Source: Ciona intestinalis (taxonomy: Eukaryota > Chordata > Ascidiacea > Phlebobranchia > Cionidae). From it: a DNA stretch of 64,000 nucleotides. Shown one piece after another: positions 27,573 to 39,719 of the stretch. The stretch's first letter is position 1, and the number at the start of each line of letters is the position of its first letter. A program made the translations under genes and the position numbers. The notes beneath the pieces were generated by a model, which worked only from the letters and a program-made list of their open reading frames with translations, was not told the DNA's origin and made no database searches. The stretch covers positions 2,892,499 to 2,956,498 of the forward strand of contig NC_020173.2 of NCBI RefSeq assembly GCF_000224145.3, given 5' to 3'.

Positions 27573-28411
27573 TCAATAAACCATCTTTCCACCGTCCATC
27601 ATAATTACTTCTTCAGTGATCATGGTCGCTTTATCGGAAGCAAGAAACCTTATGAGGTCTGAGACTTCACTCTTTTTATTGTACGGCCATGTAGTTTGCT
27701 TATGCCACTATTTAAAAATTCTTGTGTCATCTCTTTTGTAAGGATATTGAACATTGCTGTATCGGTAACACCACCTGGGCTATAAAACAAATGTTTAAAT
27801 ATTAGTTTGAGTATGAAACTTATGACACTCTAGCCTATCGGTGAAAACGTACAGCGAGGAAAGCTGGAGGGTTTAAGATTACGGCAAGATTTGGCTCATT
27901 ACTCCAACATTGTATATGAACATTCTATTCTATATGAATGAGGTCCTAAACTACATCAAAACATGCCAGGAACCTGGGATGTATTACTTAATGACATTGC
28001 ATCGTATTCCGTTCTCAGCGAAGTCTAAAACCAAAACGCAAACGCACGTCTGATATTTTACTTTTCTTCAAAGCAATGTTTATATGCACTAATTACCAGC
28101 GGTTACCTACTTCCAATACCTGAAGTAAAGTTATTGAACAAACACAAGTTTCATGGAATCGTTGTATTTACATGCGGGATTCCAGTTTCTTTGCGAACTT
28201 TTGCAACTTTTGCTAATTTATCTTTCTGGGATGATAACCCAGTGATGCACAATGAGGCTCCTTCCTTTGCAAATCCTTTAGCAGTTTCGGCACCCATACC
28301 AGTCACACTGCCTGTTGGGAAACACTGCTTCAGTATTCTACTTGCTTAATTCTGTACCAACGACAATTCTTTCTTACCTGTTATTAAAACAACTCGTTTT
28401 GTTGCAGCCAT
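27573..28411 (-). pseudogene. SDR-C: SDR pseudogene with internal deletion and frameshift
   Basis: Exons 1 (28411-28378) and 2 (28311-28172) are open but read TGSVTGMG in place of the usual glycine motif. Exon 3 begins normally (GTATTGGAAGTAG, from 28119) and after 13 bases jumps to the last bases and donor of exon 5 (ends 28097). Most of exon 3, all of exon 4 and nearly all of exon 5, with the catalytic Ser-Tyr-Lys, are therefore gone. Exon 6 (28024-27988) and exon 7 (27779-27573) remain. Exon 7 lost one base (or four) just before EVSDLIRF, shifting the frame. No active enzyme can come from it. Confidence 0.88.
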
Positions 28412-28717
28412 CTTATTATACGCAAATAGCTGAATGTAACCTTGTCGTTGCACAAGCACTAGACAAGCATTTTCACTCTATATCTTGGTAAAAGAATCCT
28501 CAAGTGTATACGCCTTCTTCCTATAACACCTGCGCGAAGCACTTCTCATCATTTTACCTCAAGTCTACGAACTCGCTCTTTGCCCATGAGCGTACCGTGT
28601 CGGATTTTTGTGCTTCCTAGTTTAACGCTTTACTAAACCTGAGCATATAACGTTGTTAAATTACCACACCGTGGTAAATTTTAAATCGTTGTATTCATTT
28701 AAATCGCGCTTGGTTTC

Positions 28718-30264
28718 TTAACTTTTCAGGGAAAGCACCTTTCCTCCGTCAATAGTGATTATTTCTCCGGTGATCATGGTCGCCTTATCTGAAGCAAGGA
28801 ACCTTATGAGGTCTGAAACATCACTCTTGGTTGCCAGACGACCTCGTAGTTTTGTTATGCACGAATCAAAGTATTGTTGTTTAAACTCATCAGATAGAAT
28901 TCCTTTGAGTATATCTGTACCGTAAATACATCCTGGGCTAAAAGCACGAAGTTATATGCGTGTGGGCAAAAAGTTTGGATGGGCTAGCTTACCTAACGGC
29001 ATTGCATCTTATTCCGTTCTCAGCGAAATCTAAAACCAAATACACGTTTGGTGTTTCAATTGTTTTAATAGCAATATTTTTAGCACTGTTGGGTCAGAAG
29101 ATTTAGACTTTCACTCTTTTTTATTATTCCTTATGGCGATAAACAAAGATTATTTACACAATTAAATGCACATATTCTAACAAATCTTAAAGAGTGTTCT
29201 AAATTGTTAAACACTCGACAAGGAAATGTGGCATATTAAGTGTTACCGCGGTATATTCGTCTTACCCTGAAGTATTTAATTTGCTCTGCTTACCAGCGGC
29301 TGTACTTTTAGTTAAATAAGCCAGGGATGCTTTAGCCATTCCATACAGAAGACAATTCTTTATATGACATTCTCTCACCACGCTACACATGTTGACGATA
29401 TTACCTGGAAGTTAAAGAATAACTCGAATGTCCACAAGTATATAATGGACGGTACCTTTAGTTTTGCTGAGATGAGGCTTAGCAAGCTTGGTTAGATAAG
29501 TCGGCGCTTTAACATTAACGCTGAATATTTTGTCAAAGTCCTCACTGGTGTACTGCAAGAGACTGTTATATAAAATGTTTGTATTTGTAAAGAGAAATGG
29601 GTTTATTATTTCTGGTTTTCCGTGAAAGAAACAGTTGTTATAACACGAATGTTTCAAATTATAACCTCGTGCCCGCTTACGTATAACCACGTTTGGAACT
29701 TGTGATTTTCTTGAAAGGATTTTTTGATCGGTATGGCTGACAATAATCAGACCATTGTGTTAAAGTAATTGCCGTTAAATGTGTTGCACAGTAGTTCTCA
29801 TGAACTTAAATGTGACAACCTGCAAACTCATATCACCTGATCCAGATCCCCGTTCACAGTTATTCCTGCGTTGTTAACCAAGACATCAAGTTGTCCAAAC
29901 GTCTTGATCGTTTCATTCATCAACAAATACATATCTTCTTGTTTTCTTAGATCAGCTGCTACTTCCAATACCTGAAGTAAAGTTATTGAACAAACACAAG
30001 TTTCATGGAATCGTTGTATTTACATGCGGAGATCCATTTTCTTTGCAAACTTTCGCAACTTCTGCCAATTCATCTTTCTGGGATGGTAACCCAGTGATGC
30101 ACAATGAGGCTCCTTCCTTTGCAAATCCTTTAGCAGTTTCGGCACCTATACCAGTCGCACTACCTGAGCGTAAACCCGGCTTCAGTATTCGACTTGATTA
30201 ATTCTATATAAATAACGACTTCTTTCTTACCTGTTATCAAAACAACTCGTTTTGTTGCTGCCAT
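28718..30264 (-). CDS. SDR-D: classical short-chain dehydrogenase/reductase
   Basis: Exons (minus): 30264-30231, 30163-30024, 29971-29837, 29552-29456, 29404-29294, 29029-28993, 28937-28718; 774 nt, 257 aa. Cofactor loop is TGSATGIG rather than SSRGIG, as in E and F. NNAGITVNGDLDQ, NIVNMCSVV and YGMAK are intact. Exon 7 encodes PGCIYGTDILKGILSDEFKQ and ends IDGGKVLSLKS. One Asp in the conserved MDLLMN block is Tyr. A degraded MITE (29098-29277) fills intron 5. Confidence 0.9.
29098..29277 (-). mobile_element. Degraded Cimi-1-like MITE, SDR-D intron 5
   Basis: Weak but ordered similarity: GATAAACAAAGATTATTTAC, AAATTGTTAAACACTCGACA, then a CGTCTTACCC right end. Confidence 0.5.
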
Positions 30265-30702
30265 TTTATTATTTATATATACGTTAGCTAAATGTCGTTA
30301 TATGCCAGACAGACAAACTGCACAATAGCAAAGTTCGTCGATTTAGTTGTGGGCAAGACTACACCGCTCCTTCTTCGTATAACTCTTGCGTGGAACAAAT
30401 TCTTGTATCTTTCATGATCGCATTGTAAACAGGGCGATTTCTGTATGTGTAGCCCACGGCCCTAATTGAAATATAGACTATACTTGCTTATGATGCGATG
30501 AATCGTATACCCCTGCTTCGTTCTTGGCGTTTCGCATTATATCACCTTTAATATTTAAATGCAATATTTAAACTGCGAATCTGACACTGCCCGATGGCTC
30601 TAAAGTTGGTATATATATTTTTAGGCTTCTGTCCCTTACCAACACAATAGTATAGCACATCCCAGACTAACAGACTATCGATTTTCTTACACCGCCTTTT
30701 AT

Positions 30703-30894
30703 TATAGTAGGGTGGGGAAGATGGAACACCTTTTCACTCTATTTTCTCGTCCCATTTGGTATTAAACCAAGAACATTCAAGGAATTATAAAACCGTATCC
30801 TCACGACTCCTATGGACCGTTGTTAATTGTTTAAAATATCATTAGGATATTCGGAAATTATGTGCTAAAGGCGTCCCATCCCCCCCACCCCATA
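30703..30894 (-). mobile_element. Cimi-1-like MITE between SDR-D and SDR-E
   Basis: Left end TATAGTAGGGTGGGGAAGAT; internal CTATTTTCTCGTCCCATTTG; right end GGCGTCCCATCCCCCCC. Confidence 0.85.
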
Positions 30895-30995
30895 TCTAAA
30901 AATATGGGTATACTTTATGCTATTATAAATATGAATAAAACTATGATACAGTTTGATGTTTCATTTATTCATATCACGTTACGTAGTATTAGAAA

Positions 30996-32364
30996 TCACG
31001 CGGTCAATGAAAGCATCTTTCCACCGTCAATAGTAATCAATTCTCCAGTGATCATGGTCGCCTTATCTGAAGCAAGGAACCTTATGAGATCTGAGACTTC
31101 ACTTTTAGTTGTTGTACGTCCTCTTAATTTGGTTGAACAACCTTCCCGGAAATGCTGTTGAACTTCCTTTGGCACAACACTATTCATTAGGTTAGTTTCA
31201 AGAACCATTCCGGGGCTGTTAAAGAAGGTTAAACTAAATTCCGCAATTAAGTTACGTTTAATTTTGCTCACCATGCGGCGTTACATCGTACTCCAATCTC
31301 GGCAAAATCTAAAAGTATATTTAAAGGTGTTGGGTAAATGGGCCAATTCTGGCCGAAATGAAACGTTCTCTAATTTGCCTCCCCGTAGGACTTCACCCAT
31401 ATATAGAATAGAATTAGAAACGCTCGCTATGAACACATGATGTATAGTTGTACATGTAGTATAGGTAACTTACCTGCAGCCGTGGTTTTTGTCAGATATT
31501 CAATTGCCGCTTTAGACATCCCGTAAACAATAAACTTTGGAAGATACCAGTTTCTTACTACACTGCATAAGTTGACAACGTTGCCTGCAATGATTACAGA
31601 ACAACAATTGATATTAAAAGACTTTGTTTTATCTACAGGTCCCATGGCATTTCAAACCGCAGGACCCTATCCACGTAGAATGTAACTAACTACCTTTAGT
31701 TCTGCTTAGATATGGCTTAGCAAGCTTGGTTAGATACATCATTGCTTTAACATTGATGCTGAAAACATTGTCAAATTCCTCACTTGTGTACTGTTGAAGA
31801 AAATATACCATTTTATTAATGAAATTCAGTGTTATATAATCTGGAAAAACATTTCTTTACATCAATCAAGTAACCTGCTCTATATCGCCATACAATGCAA
31901 TTCCGGCATTGTTAATTAAGACATCAAGTTGTCCAAACGTCTTGATCGTTTCATTCATCAACAAATCCATATCTTCTTGTTTTCTTAGATCAGCTGCTAC
32001 TTCCAATACCTGAAGTAAAGTTATTGAACAAACACAAGTTTCATGCAATCGTTGTATTTACATGCGGAGATCCATTTTCTTTGCAAACTTTTGCAACTTC
32101 TGCCAATTCATCTTTCTGGGATGGTAATCCAGTGATGCACAATGAGGCTCCTTCCTTTGCAAATCCTTTGGCAGTTCCGGCACCTATACCAGTCGCACTG
32201 CCTGTTGGGAAACACTAGAAGTTAAGGTATTATAAAACATCCTGAAACTCTTGCTATATTTGATTCATAATCAAAACATTTAGCACTGCATATAATTTAC
32301 CTTGCAAACGTTAAGTTTATTGCTTCTTACCTGTTATAAGCACAACTCGTTTCGTTGCATCCAT
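30996..32364 (-). CDS. SDR-E: classical short-chain dehydrogenase/reductase
   Basis: Exons (minus): 32364-32331, 32201-32062, 32009-31875, 31790-31694, 31584-31474, 31308-31272, 31215-30996; 774 nt, 257 aa. Starts MDATKRVVLITG, then SATGIG. INNAGIALYGDIEQ, NVVNLCSVV and YGMSK are present. Exon 7 encodes PGMVLETNLMNSVVPKE and ends IDGGKMLSLTA. Its closest relative is SDR-F, including introns and 5' flank, so the pair is a recent tandem duplication. Confidence 0.92.
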
Positions 32365-32636
32365 CTTACACAGTATCTGCACACGAATGTAGATTCATAA
32401 CTAACAACGACAATATTTGATTAAATGACGTCACTTAGTCTGCGGTATATACAACCTACGTCTGTATTTGCTTATTTGGAATTATGAGAAGGATTGAAAA
32501 GCTTCATAGCGAAAACTATCGTTTTCGATCTATGCAGGTTGTCCTTTGTGATTAAAGACGTGGTTGCGAAAATCAACAATAAAGGTTTACAAAAAATGAA
32601 ATTAGAAACTTTACCAATCAAGAAAATGCAATATAT

Positions 32637-32831
32637 ATATAGTAGGGTGGGGGAAGATGGGACACCTTTAGCGCATAATGTCCAAATATCCTGATCGTGC
32701 TTTAAACAATTAACAACGGTGTAAAGTCATGAAAATACGCTTTTAGAATTCTGTGTATGATCTTCGTTTACTACTAAATGGGACGAGAAAATAGAATGAT
32801 AAGGTGTCCCATTTTTCCCCGACCTACTATG
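32637..32831 (+). mobile_element. Cimi-1-like MITE between SDR-E and SDR-F
   Basis: TATAGTAGGGTGGGGGAAGA at the left, GGTGTCCCATTTTTCCCCGA at the right; one of the best-preserved copies. Confidence 0.9.
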
Positions 32832-32990
32832 TATAGTAGGATCAGCATCTTAGTCATCCTACCCCACAGAAAACTTGACAACCTGCACCTCTTATATCTA
32901 AAAAGTGGGTATACTTCATGCTACTATAAATAGGACCAAACTGCAGCAAAGTTTGAATTGTTTTATTTATTTAAATCACGTAATGTAGCA

Positions 32991-34409
32991 TTATGCGGTT
33001 AATGAAAGCATCTTTCCACCGTCAATAGTAATCAACTCTCCAGTGATCATGGTCGCCTTATCTGAAGCAAGGAACCCTATGAGATCCGAAACTTCACTTT
33101 TGGTTGTTGTACGTCCCCTTAATTTGGTTGAACAATCTTCCCGAAACTGCTGTTGGACCTCCTCTGGCAGAACGTTAACCAATATGTCAGTTTCAAGAAC
33201 CATTCCGGGGCTGGTAAAGAAGGTTAAACTTACTTCCGCAATTAAGTTACGTTTATCTTTGCTTACCATGCGGCGTTACATCGTACTCCAATCTCGGCAA
33301 AATCTGAAAGTAGAAATATGGAATTTATTAGTAACGTATAGGGACTGGAGGGTGTTGGGAAAATGAGCCAACTCTGGCTCGGATCCAAAGGCCCCCTACT
33401 TCGCCTCGCCAAAGGACTGTATCCTTGTAAAGTAGAAGTAGAAACGTATAATAATAATTTATAGTATCTAAATGTACATGTAGTATAGGTAACTTACCTG
33501 CAGCCGTGGTTTTTGTCAGATATTCAATTGCCGCTTTAGACATCCCGTAAACAATAAACTTTGGAAGATACCAGTTTCTTACTACACTGCATAAGTTGAC
33601 AATGTTGCCTGCAATGATTACAGAACAACATTGGATATGTGTACTAATACAAACTCTGGTCCAAATCTCAAGGTCCCATGACATTTCACGCTGTAGGACC
33701 CTATATCCACGTAGAATACCATGTTCTAGTGTAAATATCTACCTTTAGTTTTGCTGAGATGAGGCTTAGCAAGCTTGGTTAGATAAATCGGCGCTTTAAC
33801 ATTGACGCTAAAAACATTGTCAAACTCCTCACTTGTGTACTGTTGAAGAAGGTATTATATTTTAGTAATGGAATTCAGCGTGATGGTATAATCTGAACAA
33901 CATTATTTCTACACCTCAGTCAAATAACCTGCTCTATATCGCCGTACACTTGAATTCCAGCGTTGTTAACCAAGACATCAAGTTGTCCAAACGTTTTGAT
34001 CGTTTCATTCATCAACAAATCCATATCTTCTTGTTTTCTCAGATCAGCTGCTACTTCCAATACCTGAAGTAAAGTTATTAAACAAACACAAGTTTCATGG
34101 AATCGTTGTATTTACATGCGGAGATCCATTTTCTTTGCAAACTTTTGCAACTTCTGCCAATTCATCTTTCTGGGATGGTAACCCAGTGATGCACAATGAC
34201 GCTCCTTCCTTTGCAAATCCTTTAGCAGTTCCGGCACCTATACCAGTCGCACTGCCTGTTGGGAAACACTAGAAGTTAAAAACATCCTGAAACTCTTGAT
34301 ATATTTGATTCATAATCAAAACATTTAGCACTGCATATAATTTACCTTGCGAACGTTATGTTTATTGCTTCTTACCTGTTATAAGCACAACTCGTTTCGT
34401 TGCATCCAT
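32991..34409 (-). CDS. SDR-F: classical short-chain dehydrogenase/reductase
   Basis: Exons (minus): 34409-34376, 34255-34116, 34063-33929, 33839-33743, 33608-33498, 33303-33267, 33210-32991; 774 nt, 257 aa. MDATKRVVLITG, SATGIG, VNNAGIQVYGDIEQ, NIVNLCSVV and YGMSK intact. Differs from SDR-E mainly in exon 7 (METDILVNVLPEEVQQQ-like) and one Arg-to-Gly in SDLIGFLASDK. Offset from E is about 2.0 kb throughout, which defines the duplicated unit. Confidence 0.92.
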
Positions 34410-35102
34410 CTTACACAGTATCTGCACACGAATGTAAATCCATAACTAACAACGACAATATTTGAATAAATGATGTCACTTAGTCTGCGGTATATAAATG
34501 TCTCATCTATTTTGTTCATTTGGATGCATGAGAAGGTTTGAAATGGTTTATAATTGTGGATACTAAACCTGTTAATAGTGGTGCAAGCACGTGTTAATAC
34601 GTCAACACTTATGTTTAGGTGGTTTATTTATCTCGTATGTTTTAAACTGGCTGTGCAAAAAGCAATTCGAATGGTAAATACACACAAGCTGTTACTGCTG
34701 CCAAGCACGTACTGTTAATGTAACTGAATTCACTTGCAATTTACTTTTCGATAACTGGCGTTTTCGTTGTATTCAAGTCTTCCAATGTGATTTCAGCCGG
34801 GGTTGGGAAATTTAGCAATAACGGTTTACAAAGAATAAAATTAAGAATATTACAAATCAAGAAAATGCAATATACATATATATTGTGGGTTGGGAGGAAA
34901 CGAGACACGTTTGGCACATCAAGTTCACTAATACTGATCGTGTTTTAAACAACCAACAACCGTTAATTGGAGTCGTGAGGATTCAGTTTCATATTTTTTG
35001 AAATGTGTTTTTTAACACCGAACGGGACGAGAAAACAGAATAAAAGATCCCCATCTTCCCCACCTAACTACATTTGATTAAAATAAATTATGAACATGAT
35101 CA
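34410..35102. other. Spacer between SDR-F and SDR-G
   Basis: Promoter side of SDR-F, whose proximal ~100 bases match the SDR-E flank, followed by a MITE at about 34880-35072. No gene seen. Confidence 0.5.
34880..35072 (+). mobile_element. Cimi-1-like MITE upstream of SDR-F
   Basis: TATTGTGGGTTGGGAGGAAA at the left; GGGACGAGAAAACAGAATAA and CCCATCTTCCCCACCTAACT at the right. Confidence 0.75.
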
Positions 35103-36523
35103 TTAACTCGTCATTAAGACCATCTTTCCACCGTCAATAGTAATCAACTCTCCAGTGATCATGGTCGCCTTATCTGAAGCAAGGAACCTTATGAGGTCTG
35201 AAACTTCACTTTTAGTTGTTACTCGACCATGTAGTTTGGTGACCCCGTCTTTGTAGTAAAATTGTTGTATTTCTTCGGAGACAATTCCATTAAATATCTC
35301 TGTTTCAGCAATTACAGCAGGACTAGGGAAATATAGCCCTTTAATAACTTACTTCTCTCTTCGGTTCTATTCTATTAGGCTGAGACCCTATATAGGAAGA
35401 CACACCAGGATATAGCCTACTTGGATTTATCTTTTCGGTGGTCAGTATAGTATACGATGCAAAAGATCATGAAGTTGTTGTTAAACGACAGACGTTATGA
35501 CACACTATAGATAAAAAATGTACACAAAACATATAAGAAAATGGAACAATCGTTACATCAAAATAATACTTCACGTTGTGACATCAGACAACACTTCTAT
35601 TTTTAGTAAAAATAAGTTATATTAACTTTGCTTACCACACGGCGTTACACCTGATTCCATTCTCGGCAAAGTCTACAAGTTAATATGTGTCAAGTGTTAA
35701 CGTGTTCTCATTACGTTGATATAGTGCAAAGATTGATAGAAGCAAGGGCAATCAATTTACCTGCAGCTGTAGATTTTGTTAGATAGGCAGTAGAGGCTTT
35801 AGTCATGCCGTACAGAAGCAAAGGTTTTACATACCATTCACGAACCATGCTACACATGTTGACAATATTGCCTGTGAATAAATAACAGATTAATTTGGTT
35901 TTATTGACGCAGTTATACTAATAATTTGACCTTTGGTTTTGCTAAGATGAGGCTTAGCAAGCTTGGTTAGATAAGTCGGCGCTTTAACATTAACGCTGAA
36001 TATTTTGTCAAAGTCCTCACCGGTGTACTGCATTAAACTAGAAAGTTATACTTTATCTTAGCTTCATACAAACATTACTGACCGTATCTATATCGTAGTA
36101 TACCAAGATTCCTGCGTTGTTAACCAAGACATCAAGTTGTCCAAACATCTTGATCGTTTCATTCATCAACAAATCCATATCTTCTTGTTTTCTTAGATCA
36201 GCTGCTACTTCCAATACCTGAAGTAAAGTTATTAAACAAACACAAGTTTCATGCAATCGTTGTATTTACATGCGGAGATCCATTATCTTTGCAAACTTTC
36301 GCAACTTCTGCCAATTAATCTTTCTGGGATGGTAACCCAGTGATGCACAATGAGGCCCCTTCCTTTGCAAATCCTTTAGCAATCTCAGCCCCAATTCCAG
36401 TAGAACTTCCTACAGGGAAACACATAGGGCTTACTTTCCAACTTAAATTATTCCCATATCTCAATTACCATTACATTATCATACCCTACCTGTTACGAGA
36501 ACAACCCGTTTCGTTGCTGCCAT
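35103..36523 (-). pseudogene. SDR-G: SDR gene with a nonsense codon in exon 2
   Basis: Exons (minus): 36523-36490, 36409-36270, 36217-36083, 36027-35931, 35871-35761, 35672-35636, 35322-35103; every splice site and the remaining frame are intact. In exon 2 the conserved QKDELAE codon GAA is TAA (plus-strand 36315-36317), stopping translation after about 34 residues. Otherwise TGSSTGIG, NNAGILVYYDIDT, NIVNMCSMV, YGMTK and C-terminus IDGGKMVLMTS are normal. With a single lesion in an otherwise clean gene it is either a young pseudogene, a null allele or a sequencing error. Confidence 0.88.
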
Positions 36524-36990
36524 AGTATTCAATCTACGCCGTAGCCTATACTAAACTAAAAACTAACTAGCATTGCAAAACATGCATGACTGCTGAAGCG
36601 GAAATATTAAACAGCGTTCTTTTGTACTGCAACTAATTCTCGGTGGTAATTAAACCACTAAAAGTCACCGGCCACTAGCAGACGGTATGAAATTCAATAT
36701 TTGTTTAAGGTTTGGGGGTAGTTTGTTTAACAACGTTACTGTTTATGACATTCGCTATACAAACATGGGCAAATACATTTCGTTGGATGGGCGGGTAAAT
36801 TAATGGTGAAGTTCGTTACTTTACTGATAATTAGCAAGATACCTCTGAAGACGTATTTACAAATACAGTAACAACGCGGTTTCGAGATATTACGGTTAAC
36901 AGATCTTTAGAATATCAGAAACACGGTTATTCAACAAAATTCGCTTCTTAATTATATCACACGTATAGTTAGTGTTTTGTTTAAGCGTGC

Positions 36991-37278
36991 TTAGATAGCA
37001 AATGGTCTACCCTCCGTCAACAGAAACCAATCTTCAGTGATCATGGTCGCCTTATCTGAAGCAAGGAACCTTATGAGGTCTGAGACTTCATTTGTTTGCA
37101 ACAGACGACCACGTACTGTTGCCCTGCTGCTTTCTAAGAAAAATGGGGCTTGTTCTTCGGTGAAAAAGTTTTCAAATAACTGGGTTGCAATTCCGCTGGG
37201 GCTGTATAGGTTAATGTGGTGTAATAAATTTATTTTCATTCGAATTGGTTAACTCACCATACAGCAATACACCGAATA
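36991..37278 (-). pseudogene. Orphan SDR 3' fragment (exon 7 and remnant of exon 6)
   Basis: Exon 7 homologue at 37201-36991 (SPSGIATQLFENFFTEEQ..., LLQTNEVSDLIRFLASDK). A one-base loss just after MIT shifts the frame, so the usual IDGG end is lost. An exon-6 remnant with a good GTGAG donor lies at about 37278-37258, but its 5' part is gone. Closest to SDR-J (PSVMATQIFD, LLQTNEVSDLI), although on the opposite strand. No exons 1-5. Confidence 0.8.
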
Positions 37279-37740
37279 CTGCAACGCAGCACAGAAAAAG
37301 TGCTATACGTATATATCACATAACCGACAAAAATCAAGTCCAACGAATTGTATTCTATTGGGGTGGGGAAAGACGAGATACATTTTCAAAATCTGGATTA
37401 ATGAAAAGAGTGGATCCCTTTCGTCATACAGAATAGTAGAATGGGGGAAAATAGAACGCATGTTTCTTCCATTTTCTCCTCCCATTTGATGGTAAACAAA
37501 GAACGCTCAAGGAATTATAAAACCGTATCCTCACGATTGATCGTTAATAATTGTTTAAAACACGATCAGGATGTTTAGATATTATGGGCTAAAGGTGTCC
37601 CGTCTCTCCCACCAAGCGGGACTCCGTGTGCATTGTACCGGAAAGTTTGCCGTCAACGCTGATGTCAGGCATTGTGTATTTACCCTCTAGCGCAAGGTAC
37701 GTGTTCTTGGCCGTGCAGTTTATGATATAAACAAGTTAGA
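37279..37740. promoter_or_regulatory. Divergence point of the SDR array
   Basis: The array switches from minus-strand to plus-strand genes here. It contains a MITE (about 37431-37614), a possible MITE scrap at 37358-37430 and the immediate 5' flank of SDR-I, whose last ~100 bases align loosely with the flank of SDR-J at 40.05-40.15 kb. Confidence 0.5.
37431..37614 (-). mobile_element. Cimi-1-like MITE upstream of SDR-I
   Basis: AGTAGAATGGGGGAAAATAG at the left; AAAGGTGTCCCGTCTCTCCC at the right; internal blocks in family order. Confidence 0.8.
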
Positions 37741-39719
37741 ATGTCTCCGACTAAAAGAGTAGTTCTTATAACAGGTAAGGCGTAAATACTACAGATGAAA
37801 ACAACTACTATTAAGTGTTGTTCCGTTCATATGGTAGACTTTAACGTGATGTACAGCATTACCATATCGCGGACAACCCGTCATGTATTGTATAAACATA
37901 TGGCAGACCACGACACTACGACTATGTATTGCCTTTAATCCGAAATTAAATGCGTACCCGACGTAGCACGAAATGTATATAGGCTTATGAATCAGGTGCT
38001 TTCATTTCAAAATGACAAATATAAATTCAGTTTTAATTTAGTGTTTCCCAACAGGCAGTTCGAGAGGAATTGGTGCGGAAACTGCTAAAGGATTTGCAAA
38101 GGAAGGAGCATCGTTGTGCATCACTGGGTTACCATCCCAAAAAGATGAATTGGCAGAAGTTGCGAAAGCTTGCAAAGAAAATGGATCTCCGCATGTAAAT
38201 ACAACGATTCCATGAAACTTGTGTTTGTTCAATAACTTTACTTCAGGTATTGGAAGTAGCAGCTGATCTAACAAAACAAGAAGATATGGATTTGTTGATG
38301 AATGAAACGATCAAGACGTTTGGACAACTTGATGTCTTGGTTAACAACGCGGGAATATTTATGGCTGCAGATTTAGAAGGGGTAAATGCGTTATTTTATG
38401 TACATATACGTCTATACCAGTTTCTTGTACATGTACACTGTTTTTTATTTGTGTGGTTTATGTTTTTGTTTTTACATCATCAGTACACCAGTGAAGACTT
38501 CGACAAAATATTTAGCATCAATGTTAAAGCGCCGATCTATCTAACCAAGCTTGCTAAGCCTCATCTCAGCAAGACGAAAGGTAGGCTAAAGTTAAAACTA
38601 CACGCATTCACCTAAGTTAATTTATAACTTGTGATGAAGTGCTATATCATTTTCAATTAATATATTTTCTTGTCTTGGTTTTTTATCCATACCATGTTTT
38701 AACGACTTTTTATTATTTTCGTCTCTCAGTTGCGTTTAAAGAGATAAATAAACTTATGTTTGTCCCATAGGTAACATCGTCAACATGTGCAGTATTGCTC
38801 GCAAGAACTATACACCTAATATATTGTTGTACGGAATGACAAAAGCATCAGTCGCGTATTTAACCAAGACGACTGCCGCAGGTAAAAATTTTGTTAATAT
38901 TGGCTTTATTAACACAAATGTATATAGTAGGGTGGGGGAAGATGGGACACTTTTTTATTCGATTATCTCGTCCCATTTGGTAGTAAACAAAGAACATTCA
39001 ATGAATTATAAAACCGTATCTTCACGACTCCCATAAACCGTTGTTAATTGTTTAAAATACAATCAGGGTATTTAGACATTATGTGCTACAGGTGTCCCAT
39101 CTTCCCACACTCTACTATACCTAATATATAGTAGGATGAGGAAAGAAGGGACACCTTTACCACACATTATCCAAGTATCATGATCGTATTTTAAACAATT
39201 AACCCTGCCTACGAGAGTCGTAAGGACACGGTTTTATAATAATTCCTTGATTGTTCTATGTTTACTGTCAAATGGGACGCTAAAATGGAATGAAAATGCG
39301 TTCATATCTTCCCTCATTGTACTATATATACTGTATGGTGTTTAACGATAGGTATCTACTCTTTTTCAATCCAGATTTTGCTGCGAATGGTATTCGGTGC
39401 AATGCTGTAAGGTGAGTTGACCAATTATAACCGTAAAACAGTGCTAAACCTATTATAAACGAACATTCATTATATACGCAGCCCAAGCGGCATGGATACC
39501 AAGATATTTGACAACGTTTTCGGCAAAGAACATATTACAGCTTTTCTGGAAAGTCTTACCACAAAACTACGCGATCGTTTGGTGGAAATCAGTGAAGTTT
39601 CAGACCTCATACGGTTTCTTGCTTCAGATAAGGCGATCATGATCACTGGAGAAATAATCACTATTGACGGAGGTTTAATGTTGTCGAAAATTGCTGGTCT
39701 CAAAACAGGACATCAGTAA
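37741..39719 (+). CDS. SDR-I: classical short-chain dehydrogenase/reductase
   Basis: Exons: 37741-37774, 38055-38194, 38247-38381, 38484-38580, 38771-38881, 39375-39411, 39482-39719; 792 nt, 263 aa. MSPTKRVVLITG then SSRGIG; VNNAGIFMAADLEG, NIVNMCSIA and YGMTK with the 13-residue Ser-Tyr spacing. Exon 7 encodes PSGMDTKIFDNVFGKE and runs on to a longer C-terminus (SKIAGLKTGHQ). Intron 5 holds two adjacent MITEs in opposite internal orientation. Confidence 0.92.
38923..39119 (-). mobile_element. Cimi-1-like MITE 1 in SDR-I intron 5
   Basis: TATAGTAGGGTGGGGGAAGA at the left; AGGTGTCCCATCTTCCCACA then CTCTACTATA at the right. Near full length, 197 bp. Confidence 0.92.
39127..39328 (+). mobile_element. 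Cimi-1-like MITE 2 in SDR-I intron 5
   Basis: TATAGTAGGATGAGGAAAGA at the left and TTCCCTCATTGTACTATATA at the right. Opposite internal orientation to its neighbour and only a few bases from it. Confidence 0.88.
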
